A DNA stretch of 64,000 nucleotides from Amblyornis subalaris (Eukaryota; Chordata; Aves; Passeriformes; Ptilonorhynchidae): positions 310,001 through 374,000 of the forward strand of contig JACAXG010000203.1 of the NCBI GenBank assembly GCA_018881555.1. The letters are read 5' to 3'. The stretch's first letter is position 1, and each line of letters opens with the position of its first letter. This document shows, one piece after another, positions 48,001-60,100 of the stretch. A program made the position numbers and the translations under genes. The notes under the pieces are model-generated. The model was not told where the DNA came from. It was given only the letters and a program-made list of their open reading frames with translations, and ran no database searches.

Positions 48001-51000
48001 TAAAACAGATTCTTTCAGGGAAGGAACATTTTCAAGTATTTTTGAAGGCCTGTGTAGGATGGAACCTTGCTCTTGGCATGATGGTCTAAGGAAGCAGAGG
48101 AGACCAAGGCTTGCAATAATTTTTATTGCACCAGTTGTTAGAGTTGGTAAAAGTAGATGAGTTTTAAAGCACATAAGCCCTTCTCAGAGTCTGAAATAGA
48201 AATGTGGGGTTTCAAAGCCGAATACAAGTGAAGAGATATCGCTGAGTTTGCCTGAGCTTTACAGGAAATTTTCCACAGGTAGGATCCCTGTTGGATGGCA
48301 GCCTTGATGCTCAAGTGCACAGCAAGAGACTTGACTCCAGAGCTTGTACCAGTGGCACTTGTTTCATTGAAAGAAACAAAACAGGTTTAATTTCTGTTTT
48401 GATGTGGAGCAAGAAAAATATGTGGAAGGATGTTTTTCAGACTCTTCCAGTTAATAGTCATGTTGCACTATTTTTCCTCCTGAGAATTTGTATAACTCAG
48501 ACTAAAGTAATATGCACTGGAGCTGTTCCTGTAAAATTGTTTAGTGTTTGGAATTCAGCTTGTGTTCTTGTTACTGGTTTTTGTGCTTGAGGTCAGAATG
48601 AATACATTCATACTGCAGAAAGGTCTTTTGGAAAATATAAATGTGCTGGGTGAAGTATGTCTTAAAACCAGCTCTTAATTNTTATTTCATGGTTTTAATC
48701 TATTAATCTATTACTCCTTAAGTAATGACAATACTTAAAATGAATTACTTTGTTTACTTGTAAAGTACTCGGTTGTTCAGTCATAGGCTCCTTTCTCTGA
48801 AATGCAAGGGTAGTGGAAATTCACCATAAAAAAGAAAAAAAGGATCCAAGGGGAAATAAAAACAAAACAAACCCAAAAATCGGTGATTTGCTTGCTAGGT
48901 ACCCAGCAAACAGGAAGGTCTGGCCCCTCAGTGTGTCAGGTTCTCATTTTATTGAGCATACTGTGAGATCAGACCCAAGCTTGGCAGTGCTTAAATCACG
49001 CTTTAAGAGACCATTGGAATGCTGCCTTGAGTATTTTATCCAAGCAAGGAACTGAATTGCAGTGTTTACCTTTTCTGTGCTGTGGCTTGCTTAAAAATTT
49101 TGCACTTTGTCCTTGCATAAAGTCCTGTCGGTGCCAGTGGACTGTCTGTGTTAAGCCATGCAGAGCTGGGACTGGATTTAGAGCAGGAATCTGGCTCTGA
49201 CCTGAGCCCTGTGTCTGCTGCTGCTCTCTGATGTTTTTCTCTGGAAGCAGCCAGTCTGTTGGAACAGCAGCACAACTTCAAGGGTACCTGGTGAGAATCT
49301 GCTTTCCCGTCAGCCAGGTGAACACGGGGAGACTTTGGGCAAAATGTTCAGCAGGTGCCTTCGATGGACCTGCTTTTCTACATCACCTGAGGTTTTCTGT
49401 GTTGTCTTCAGTGAGGAGATATTGATGGAGTTCTCAAAACCCACCAGTGTGGCAGCTGAAGCCTTGATTCTCGGGTTTTGCTGATTTAGGTTGATATCCA
49501 TTCCCATATAGGAAGCTATTTTGTTCAATTTAGTAAATTTCTGTGCAGGTTGACCTGAGTCTTGCCAGTTTTTAACCTCTGTGGTTATTTGGTCATTTTG
49601 CCAGAGGTGTTCAACAGCTCGGAATGTTCAGCTTCTGTTGGAGACACTTTAGCCCCAGTTAGAGGCTCTCTGTGTTTTTGGAAGCTGCTTGGTTCTCTCT
49701 TCTTCCTACTGTAGCTGCATGTAAAACATTCCACNGATGATGTACTGCCTCATCGCGGTGTTTGCGAGCCAGGCTGGAACTCACCTGTTTAAAAGGTGGC
49801 CCCCTCTTAGGATGTTAGCAATATTTTCTAAATAATTGTAGTAGTTAAAGTGCAAGTACAATGTAATTAAGTAGAAATGTCACTTTATAGCATAGGATTT
49901 AACACACAGGCAAAGCTCTCTCTCTGAAAAGAGCAGCGAGCATGAAATGCAGAGCTACTTAATTCAGCAGGAAAGGTTTACAACCCTCCCATTTTGAAAT
50001 ACAGAACAAAACTGCATTATTGGAATGGTAATACACAATACTTCTTAAAGCCAGAGGTGTCTAACCTTCTTTAAATATTCTTCAGAAGCAATCAGATGGC
50101 AAACACACATTTTCACAGAAGCAGTTTCTTCCACAAAGCAAGCAAGCTTTATAAAGCTGCTAAGCCTTATAAAATCTGTTATTACTTGTGTCCTTTATAC
50201 TCTAGGTGTTTTAGCTTTTAAAGTGATATTATCAGTTTAATTAAAAACTTATCAAAGCCTCCCTCTCACGCAGAAGCAATTCAGAAATTCCAAACACAAA
50301 CATCTCGCCGTGTAAATTAGATGCTAGAATCATATCAAAGCTCAGGTATGCTAATTATTAAAAAAAAAAAATAAATCCCCAGTGCATTTAATGAACTAGA
50401 TAACCAGAGTACCTTGTTGTTAAAGCTGGAAATGTCTTTGACCTCTGTGGGGATGGAAGCAGCTGATCCCTTTGGTGCGAGTGAGCTTTGATTTTTGTGC
50501 TTAAACATGTCTAGNAACCCAAATCTCTTTCATAGAAGGTGATATTAATTGTGGCTGACATGACAAAAAAGCCATTGAGGCCTTCAGAAACATTCATCAA
50601 CATTTAGAAGACTTTGGCTCAGGTTTTCTGTAAGGCCTGAGCTTCTGTAACTCCATCTTGTGCAAGAACTTATTTTTTCTCCTTCTGGTTAGATTGAGCA
50701 CCAGAAATAACTGCTGGTTTTTTCCTACGAATATAATGGAGGAAGACTAGCAGTTTCTTGTATCTATGCTACTCGTGTTCCTTTGATAAGGAACATTGTT
50801 ATGACTGAGTTTTTAAAAATAACAGCTCTTGTTGTGGGTTTGTTGTTTTTGTTTTTTTATTTATTTATTTTCTTTGGAGAACTTGTATTGCTTGGATGTG
50901 TCCTGCAGTCTGGGCTGGTGGGGACTGGGACATCCTTCCCAGGGTGTCCCTGCAGCAGAACAGAGTCAGGCATTTTATTGAGAGGTGATCAGTAACTCTG

Positions 51001-54000
51001 CTATTTAGAAAAAAATGTCTGTTTCGGGTAAGATTGTCAGTGTTACGTGGTGCTGCAAATTCTTGGTGGGTGTAGGGTGAAAAGTGCACCTTTTCTGTGA
51101 GTTCTGACTTTCCAAACCACATGTCAGGCCTGCCACAGGTATCTGAAAATCTCTTCTAGGGTCANTATGCACTAGGTAGAATCTTAGTGTGCTGAAAGCT
51201 GGTGGGAACAANAGTTCTGTCTGGAAATGGCTAAAAATGTAAAATGAATTTTGAATTTTTGTAGCTTTAAAATAGGTTATAATAATGGACATACAGGTTT
51301 AGTTTTTTAAGTCCATTTCTAAGGGACTAAAGTTGTCTCAACCCTTGCTTTAGCTTATCCTATATAAGAATCCTGACCATTGTTATTTACTGTGGGAAAT
51401 TATCTAGACAATGTCACCAAGTATGTATTTAAACCTTTCCTTCTTTCTTACATTGCTTCGTAGTTCAGCATAAATAGGGATATGTGATTTTAATAACTAA
51501 AATTTACTCCTTAGGCTGTATTTTCTCAGATTCAACTGGAGTATTTGTTTAAAACAGTGTAAATAATGTGNATATCTCAGTATTCAGAGTCCAGATAATG
51601 TCCTGTGTATGGATACCACAGGCATAGAGTTGTTCAGAGACAATTTTTATATTGCTGTAAGTTCCCATGGGTTCAGTGACTCATGGAAAAGCAGATTTGC
51701 CCCAGCTGAAGTCGTCTCTGTGTTTTGGACTTGGGTTTTGGTGTTTTTTTTTTTTTATTTGTATGGTTTTGGTTTTCATAGGTTTTGTTTCACTGGGGAA
51801 GTTGGTAGGTGAAACTGAAGGCTTGCCTGGTTTAATTTAAGAGTGAAATCTTTAGAAATCTAAACACAGGCTCTATGAAATCACCGATTTATTTTAAATT
51901 TTGAATTATTCTGGAAGATTATGGATATTGTGGGGATTTGGGCATTTAAATATTATTGATTTCTCAGCAGCCAATTATAAACAATTATATGAGCAGGTGG
52001 ACACAATGTATTGGGTTCCTGTAGTGTCAATGCACCAATGGATAATATATTTTATATCTTTGCTTCCAAGATATTTCTCTTCTTAATGCCTTAGAGTACA
52101 TCTAATCCCAGAGTAGATTGAAAGTTTACTGCTGTGATTTTGAGGTGTGTCAGTGTTACTATAGTGAGGGAAATTTGTAGGCTTTTTTTTTTGCCTTTGA
52201 TGTGTAACAAATTACTAATTCACTCTCAAAATAATCTTCTCTATTTTTTTGCAAATCCTATCTAACTTTCTGATTAAATATTTCTGTTAATACCAACTTG
52301 AGATAAGGGGATTGGATTTAGAGTGCCCAGAATCCTCTGGGGCCACGGTTGCTGCTCGAGATGTGCTGTGAACCTAAAACCAAGCTGTTTCACAGCTGCA
52401 TTGTCTGGGGTTTCAGCTGTGCACCCAGACAGGCTGAGTGCAGCTGAATTTCTTGGGGGGTTTGAAGCCTTTAGGTAATTCCCTTCACAGCTCAGGCTTC
52501 CCAGCAAGCTGGGAGGGTGGGAGGGGACTGTTCTTGTAGAATGGGCTATCAGGCCATGAAATTCCGTGCTATAAAATAGAAATGCTGACTAGAAGGTTAA
52601 TAGGATGGCCTAATTTTGTCTGGGAACTAAGGTAGAACTGCTTTTCTTCTGCCATTCTTGGGAAATCCTGAGAATTCAGAGGAAAACCACTGATACCAGA
52701 GGTGCAGCAATGCCTCTAAATTTTTCACCCACCCAGTCCCCTTGCCAACCTAATTACAGGTTATATAATACATATATATGTAATATACAATTTGACAAGG
52801 TGCATTATTCTGGACAGCTTTGATTGCTGATGAAAATCCAAACCCTTTCAGCTTTGTAACAGAGGGTTGTCCCCTGCTGGTATCCTTCACTTCCTTCCAT
52901 TGTTTGTTGTTCCAAAAATGTGCCTTGTTTTGCTGTGTGTTGTTTTAAAAAGAGCATGTGGTTCGCTCTTGACTTGAATGGATGGTGGAGGAAGAAGAAA
53001 GGATTTTCCTAATGGCTCAACAAGAGCACTTGGTAAATAATTTATCATCATCAAGTGCCAGCTTTATCTGAAAGCTGACAGGTCTTTCTTTTATGATTCA
53101 GTGGTGTCTGTGATGACCTGCTCTACACGCTGCCCGTCAGTGTTTTAAATCTGTTCTGGTGTTATCCACTCCCTGTTACACTGATCCACTCCTTTTTATA
53201 CTTTATAAAGCATCTGCTGATATTTATGAGGTATATGTTAGCAAATGTAAGGGTAAGTATTTTAAGGCTCGTTAATATTTTAAATCCAGAAGTACAACTT
53301 CTGCATTCGAGTGTGTAGCAGACGTCTTGTTTTATGAGAACAGTGAGAGAGTGATTTTGCCTATTGATTGACATTATCAGGCAGTCAGGCAGACACTCCA
53401 GCAGGTGGAATCACCTTTTTGTGTTGATGTCTGCCAGGAGTTAACAGCAAATGTGATGCCCTTTCTGCCAGTGAGAGCTAATGTGCACAGAGGTAATGGG
53501 TTTTAAAAATGCTGCAAACCCTAATGGTGCGAGATCAATATTCCTGCTACTACGGGTAAAATGCTACTGCATATATTATTAAGACCTTCTTCAAAATTGA
53601 ATTACTTGAAGCACTTTTGGGCTGTTAGAGGGTTGAGTATTTATCTTCACGATAAAATACTAATGGACCTGTGTTTGGGGAAATAATATTAATATTTTTC
53701 TTCTTGCTTAGAAATGTGAAAACTTATTTTAGGAAAATAGAGATGAACACAGGGGATGCCCAACGAATCTATTGGTTTCCTTGCTACTGGGTGATGCTTG
53801 AGACTGGGGGAACGTTGTATTAGCTGATAGAGGAGCTAGGCAATTTTCCAGGGATTACATACATGCCTTTTTGTCTGCTGGAAAGGGAATGAGCAAGAGA
53901 GCCCTGGTTTGTTCTACCAGCAGTGTGTTCATAACCTCNGTACCAAGGGGATGGTCCCCAGTGAGGCCTCGGAAGCACTGTAGGATGTTTGAGACCTTGG

Positions 54001-55194
54001 ATATTTTCCAAGCCTCAGTGTTTGAATATTAATGTGTGCATGTGACTCTGAGGTTACATGTGTTAAGTGCAAAGCATACAATAGCTCCTTGCAGTGAATC
54101 TTTTTTTTTCCTTCTTATTTCAAGAATGTTCTCGTGTGTTCTGTTCTGCAAATTATCCTGTCAAGTTTTAACCTGGCTCATCGTATCTGCTTATCATTTA
54201 ACTATTTGTTTGGAATTGGTGTTCAGACAGCTTGTGGGAGAAGAGTTTTGCCTTCCTGATGGTTTCCCCAAAGCAGCTCAGGGAAGCCAGTTAAAGTAAA
54301 AAATGAGGTTTTTGACTAGTTAGGTGATCACTGGTTAAACAGGCTGGGCAAAAAAAGAAAGGGGGTGAATGGTGCCTTAAATGTTCCAACAGGAGATAAA
54401 CAGAACTGGCTTCAACTCAGGTTGAACTGAAATATATTACAAATCTGTAAATATTAATTACAATGAAAAAGCTGCTACTTTGTGTTTGGTTGGTTCTGGT
54501 TTTCAGGAGAGTAAAGCCATTGCATTTACACTGAAATTTATTACTCAGGATCCTTACTGGGTTTTCCCATTCACAGTGTGCTGAACAACCTGGGCCATGA
54601 ATGCTGAGAGGAGCAGTGACTGCAGCTCCATTGCCTGTTCTCCTGTGCTGTAACTTTGCCCTTCTCCCAGCACTGTGGGGTGGTTTGCTCCGTGGCACGA
54701 GAGAGATCCAGCTCCAGCACGCTCAGCCTAGCACGTGGAATATTGTGCCATAAGCACACAGTCTTTCCAGTCCTGGACAGATGGGCAAAATGATAATTCC
54801 CCAGAGACTGAGCTCTGTGGCTCTGTTAGATCACTCGTCACAGTGAATGTATTCAGCGTTCCAGAACGCTGNCACAGTCTAGCAGGAGCCAGGATCAGTG
54901 CAGCCACCAATCCTACCCACACCTTCCAAACACTGTCTTTACTTCCAAACACGTGAACAAATGTGAATTTGATGTGGAATGGCAGGGGCAAAGTAAGGCT
55001 TATAAGGAAATGATGTNTAAATATTGTCATAAGGTGAGAAGCACATGGAGTTCATCCTGCTCGAACCCGTGGCTGGCATTGCTCTACCACATCATCTGCC
55101 AGCTATTTTTCTTTTTGTGCTTCCCCCTCCGGTGCCAGTTGGAAAACATAAAAACTCTACTCATTTTCTCAAGAGAAAAGGAAATAAGTTTTCC

Positions 55195-55275
55195 TGTGTT
55201 TGTGTATATGCGTGCACCCACATGCATATGTGTGTGTATATACATATCTATAAAAAACTGTGTGCATGTCTGTGT
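55195..55275 (+). repeat. TG/TA-rich degenerate microsatellite
   Basis: Alternating purine-pyrimidine sequence with TGTGTGTATATACATA and CATGTCTGTGTGTG segments. It is an imperfect TG repeat with Z-DNA potential. The frames across it are low-complexity. Confidence 0.8.
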
Positions 55276-56689
55276 GTGTTAAAAATGCTTTCTCCACGCA
55301 ATATGAAAAAGTTTCAGGAAAAATAGGAGACAAAGAAAAGGTGGGAAAAAAAAATACAGACTTGGGAAACTGAGGCATAGGATGGAAAATGAGACATTTT
55401 TATTATTTTTTACTGTNGTGGTCATTTGCATAAAGTCTCTTTTAAATTATTTGCTAGTTTAAAGCATGATTTTTATAAGAGATAATTCATGGATAGAGTT
55501 AATTTCCGGAGTATTCAGACAGGAGAAGACATGATTCATGTTGGAAAATCATGAATTTAATCCAGTATCCCTGTTTGTCTTCTCTCTAAATATATGTGCC
55601 TGTAAATGCATAAAAATGCAGTTAATATTGAACTATAATGTGCACCTATGTTTTATTGCTAATAAGCTTAAATCATTGCACTGCGATGGGAACTCATTCT
55701 TGTTCAATGTTTCAGTGGAACATGTTTTATAGCGAACTTTATTTACTTTAATATTTTTTATTACTTTTTCTACCACGGAGCAGTAAGAATGTTACAACCC
55801 CCNAACACTGTCAGCAGCTCTTGATATGCAGGAGCTTCAGTTCTCTGCTGGAGAATCAGAAGTTGTACAGAACATTCCCACCTTGCATGAGCTACCCTCT
55901 TGCAGGGTCCCTGTCTTTTTGAAGAGAAGGTGAGGAGCTGCAAATAAAGATGGATTTTCAGAAAGTTCCACTCATCTGATGGGCATGTGAATTTGTAATT
56001 ATAATGAGTCTAAATCTATGGCTTAAGCCTGAGAGGCAAATGGCAGAGTTTCTGATAAAGAAGACTTAGCAGTGACTGCAGGGTGTGTGANGTTGGGATG
56101 TAAATGGAAGAGTCTTACAGAATGCTGCGTATTCTGAATTAGAAAATATTTTGGCATGCCATTGACAGGTGTGTCCAGCTGAGTCCCTCTGGAGTTGCAT
56201 CCAAGCAGGTTTAACAGCTGCATCTGTGTCAATAACAAGCAAACCTGGATTACAGAGTAGAAAAGTGTTTACAGAGTAGAAAATGTATCTTCAGTTGACA
56301 TTTTGTAGGANGGCTTCTTTTCATATTTTGGGTGTAAAATACTTCAAGGTGATAATTCCCTGTCCTCTCTAGCTTTAGATCAGGTCCTTATAGCTAAGGT
56401 GAGTAAGCACAGTAAATGTACTCACCTAAGGGCCAGTTTCACTGTCCTTCAAGCTGCATTTCCCTCAAGCTGCTGGCGATCTGAAAGGTTCTACAGGGAG
56501 CTTGGGCTCAAAATCCTGACCAGTGCAATGTCCCCGTGAGCCTGGCTGTGCTGCCAGCCACTCCTGTCACGTGTTTGTGTCACACACACANACACAGAGC
56601 AGCCCTGCACTGCGTTTATGGTCGCTTAATTCAAGTCTTACCCAAATATTTTTGTGTTCTCTGCTATCAGAGTGAGTCCCATAAACAGA

Positions 56690-57006
56690 GACAGACTCAT
56701 CCCAGCCCTGGGGCCCAGCACAGGAAGGAGGTGCTGGAGACTGCCCAGAGGAGGCACCAGGATGAGCAGAGGGATGGAGCAGCTCTGCTGGGAGGAAAGG
56801 CTGGGAGAGCTGGGATTGTTCAGCCTGGAGAGGAGAAGCTTTGGGGTGACCNCATTGTGGCCTTGCAGGGCCTGAAGGAGCCACAAGAAACATGGNGAGA
56901 GACTCTTTGCAAGGGATGGAGGGACAGGACAAGGGGGAATGGCTTCCCANTGCCAGAGGGCAGGGCTAGATGGGATATTGGGAAGGAATTGTTCCCTGGG
57001 AGGGTG
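56690..57006 (+). mobile_element. CR1 LINE fragment, sense part of a composite
   Basis: A longer CR1 3' region than the other copies: CCAGCACAGGAAGGAGGTGC, GGAGAGGAGAAGCTTTGGGG, then GATATTGGGAAGGAATTGTT and CCCTGGGAGGGTG. It stops abruptly at 57006, where the sequence switches to the opposite orientation of the same element. The 214-aa and shorter frames here are repeat shadows. Confidence 0.93.
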
Positions 57007-57122
57007 CCATGGGCAGGGACACCTTCTACTATCCCAGGTTGTTCCAAACCCCATCCAACCTGGCCTTGGACACTTNCAGGGACAGGGCAGCCNCAGCTTC
57101 TCCGGACAAGGGCCTCACCACC
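57006..57122 (-). mobile_element. CR1 LINE fragment, inverted part of a composite
   Basis: GCCATGGGCAGGGACACCTT, CTATCCCAGGTTGTTCCAAA, CCCCATCCAACCTGGCCTTG, GACACTT and CAGCTTCTCC form the antisense of CR1. Read in reverse it runs from GGTGAGGCCC to GTCCCTGCCCATGGC. That nearly continues the preceding + strand piece, but flipped and lacking the final tip of about 50 bp. Confidence 0.92.
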
Positions 57123-57124
57123 CT

Positions 57125-60100
57125 GTTCTTCAAAGTTCTGTGTGTTTTTGCAGTTTGGTTTCTCGGTTGTTTTTTTGTAAAGTTAAGCCTGTTTTTAACA
57201 AGTATTTGACCATTTGTCTATTTTGTTGGAAGCCAGATGATTTNTTTTCTTTTTCTTTAACATCTACACTTTAAACACATTTTGATANGAACATGTGAAT
57301 AATAGAAAACATTATTTCACGTGTCTGGTGGCACTTTATCTGCAGAAAAGCNTTTCATTTTCCTTGAATTTCTAACCCTGCAACAAAAGCAAATAGTGTT
57401 TGCCTTTGTTACAAGTCTAAGTTTTAAATTCCCAAATTCTGAAAATTGCTACCATTGCCTTGTTTTTGTGTAGATACAACTTTCTTCCTCGAAGTGCTTT
57501 CCTGCGAGTGAGCTGTAAAGCCATATTTGTGCTGGGGTCACTGCCTGATGATAGACTCGCACTTACTTTTTCCATACACTTAGAGATACTTTGTGTATAG
57601 TTAAAACTTTCAGAACCTGGGCTTTAATTCTGGCAAATAGATGGGACCAAAACCTTTTCCTGTAAAGGATGTGATTGCTTCCAGTTGACCCCTCTGTGCT
57701 GATCCTAATGCAGCTCTGCAGAGCAGGGTCCTGTCTATGCTCGCGTTATTTCGGAGGAGAATTTACATTAATTGAGACAATCCTACATAAAGGACACTTT
57801 GTGTGATTCCAAAGCCATAACTACTTTTTTACTGGGGTGTTTCAGCTTCAAAACGTTTGAGAGAAAGAAGGATTTGTGTCAGCCATCTGAGGGTTTGATT
57901 TGTCCTCCCNAGTGCTGCCTTGGCTTGCTCTAGGCAGGAGTAGCTGGGGCTCAGGGAAGGATTTTGTTTGTCNTTTCAAGGTGATGGTTGTAAATCAGGT
58001 GCTACTCCTTAGAATTGGCTTCAGTTGCCCTCTGGAACAAAGGACAGCCATGGATTCTCTGGGAGAGAAGCTNATCCCTGTGTAACTTTGGTGGCTTGCA
58101 GAGCCTGAGGCTGTACTTAATATCAGAAGTTGTGTTTGAATTTAGTTTGAAACATATTAGTTAGAACTGATAATTGGCTTTGTCATAAGTGTTTCACTGC
58201 TCTAAACCAGTGGGTTAACTCTAATGACTTAAGAACAAAATGGGTGGAACTGGAGGTGGTAAACACCTCATTCCACCTTCACACAACGAGTTATAAATTT
58301 TGTAGCAGTTGGCACAGAGCAATTCTGCTGTAACTTATTGCTCTTCAGGCACCTCAGAAAGGTGCTCAGCATCTGATTATTCAAAATATTTCTTGTTGCC
58401 AGAATGGCACGTTGGTTTTAGTGTTTGAATTTTACGTGCAATAGCCAATAAAATACAACACTGATTTTGAAAATATGCTTTATATTTACCTCAGAAGTTG
58501 CATTAGAATGATCCTGATTTCAATCATATATACTAGACACGTATTTTATGTGTGTAATAGCAACATTTGGACTTTCCTAGGGATGTCATGATTTGTTACA
58601 CTGTGGAATCAAAAAATATAATGCTCAAGATATCATAGGGTCAGTGAAAATTATTGGAGTAAGGACAAAGCACTAATTAGTGTGTACTGCTGAATTCATA
58701 TAGTGAATTGTTTTAGTGAAATTTCTTATGATATGTGCAAAAATAAGATCTTCCTCTGCAACAAGAGTTTGGAAATGTACATTCAAAAATTATTTGCTAT
58801 TAAACACTTTTATGTAGATGAACTTAATGGATATAATTCATAACAATAAAATGCTGTTCAGGTTTTAATGAAGTGAAGAACCCAATCTTTAGAGGCTTTT
58901 TTACACAGATTTCCCTTAAAGACTTCACACTTGCAAGGAAATTTAAAGATTGGTGGAACTTGGTATATAAAATGGTGATTAAGTGGATAGTAATGATACA
59001 AAGTACTTTTGAGTGCTATTACTCACCTGAGTTCACTGGAACTTGCATATCAGGTATTACTCCAGATACAGAGGCAAATTCTGGAGGCCCTGATGTACAG
59101 CTTTTATTTAAATCTGTATCTGAAACGTTATATCAAAGGAATATAAACAGCCTGAACCTCCAGGCTGCTTCATCTCAGTCCCATCATTTCCTCCTGTTAT
59201 AAAATCTGTCAGCTGGCATAACAAGGCAGCTTAAAGCCATCTTTTACTTTATTTTAAACAGCAGCCCTTGATATTAAGCAGCCAGGTAGGTGAACGGAGC
59301 GTCTCTGGAAATTAAGCTGTTTGCATCCACAAGCCACTACACTTAATATTTCAAATGTGAGGAGGGAAAAAAAGCAAAGAAAAAATATAGGCAAGAAAAA
59401 GCATGTAAGGATACTATGGCAGGAGTATGAGTCATCAAATGTGTCCCTGGTTACTCTAATTATGTAATGATAATTACATAATCAGGTTGTCTAGAAATAC
59501 AAGAACTTAATAGTGGCAACTCTGTATCAACAATTATTTTGTATTTTTGGGTTTTAGCAGCAGTTGGACAGAGGCTGATGCTGGTTTTTCTGCTATCAAT
59601 AGAAACAACCAGCTTTGCATCCCTTGGCTCTTATATTGCAATATTGCCCCATAGACCTAAAAGTGCTGTGATTGTCCCCATTTCACAGAGACCAGTGGGA
59701 AATGTGAGTGGAGTGANGTTCAATGTCGTTGAGGTGCTGCCTAGAGCCCGAAATGGAGCTGTGGACTCCAAAGTCCTGTGTTGTGCCTGTTGGGTTGTTC
59801 TGATGGCAGTGCTATTTTCACCTTGGAAGAGTAGAAATGTTTATGTTTTCAGGTTTTGGGTTCCACTGTGGCTATCAGTAGTTTCTGTATAAAACAATTA
59901 TTGTCATAGCTACAGTTTGTTACAGTAGCATTGAAAAGCTCCCAATATATGAAGGAATACAGACTATGCAATGTTGGAAACTTTTGTTATTACTAATTCA
60001 CTTCAGGATCACAGAAAGCTCAGAGAGCTCAGTCATCAGCATAAGGGATGGTAGTTTGATGGGCACAGTCTTANAATCAGGTGTATTACAAGAGAAAAGA

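Larger units (their letters stand above)
36130..56685. other. Large gene-poor stretch
   Basis: No credible coding exon. It holds a TA repeat (38058-38092), an 11-CpG cluster (39020-39083), a GC-rich block (44570-44830) and a TG/TA-rich tract (55195-55275). AT-rich unique blocks that could be regulatory lie at 49820-50370 and 53440-53620. The longest frame (162 codons, - strand, 47686-48174) has no recognisable domain and is not called. Confidence 0.7.

Noticed and set aside
47686..48174. 162-codon open frame on the - strand
   Set aside because: Longest N-free frame outside CDH8, but no domain, signal peptide or family motif, and no promoter or splice context. One such frame is expected in 64 kb read in six frames.
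56536..57180. 214-codon open frame on the + strand
   Set aside because: It lies almost entirely over the CR1 composite and is not the CR1 reverse-transcriptase frame; several Ns also hide possible stops.
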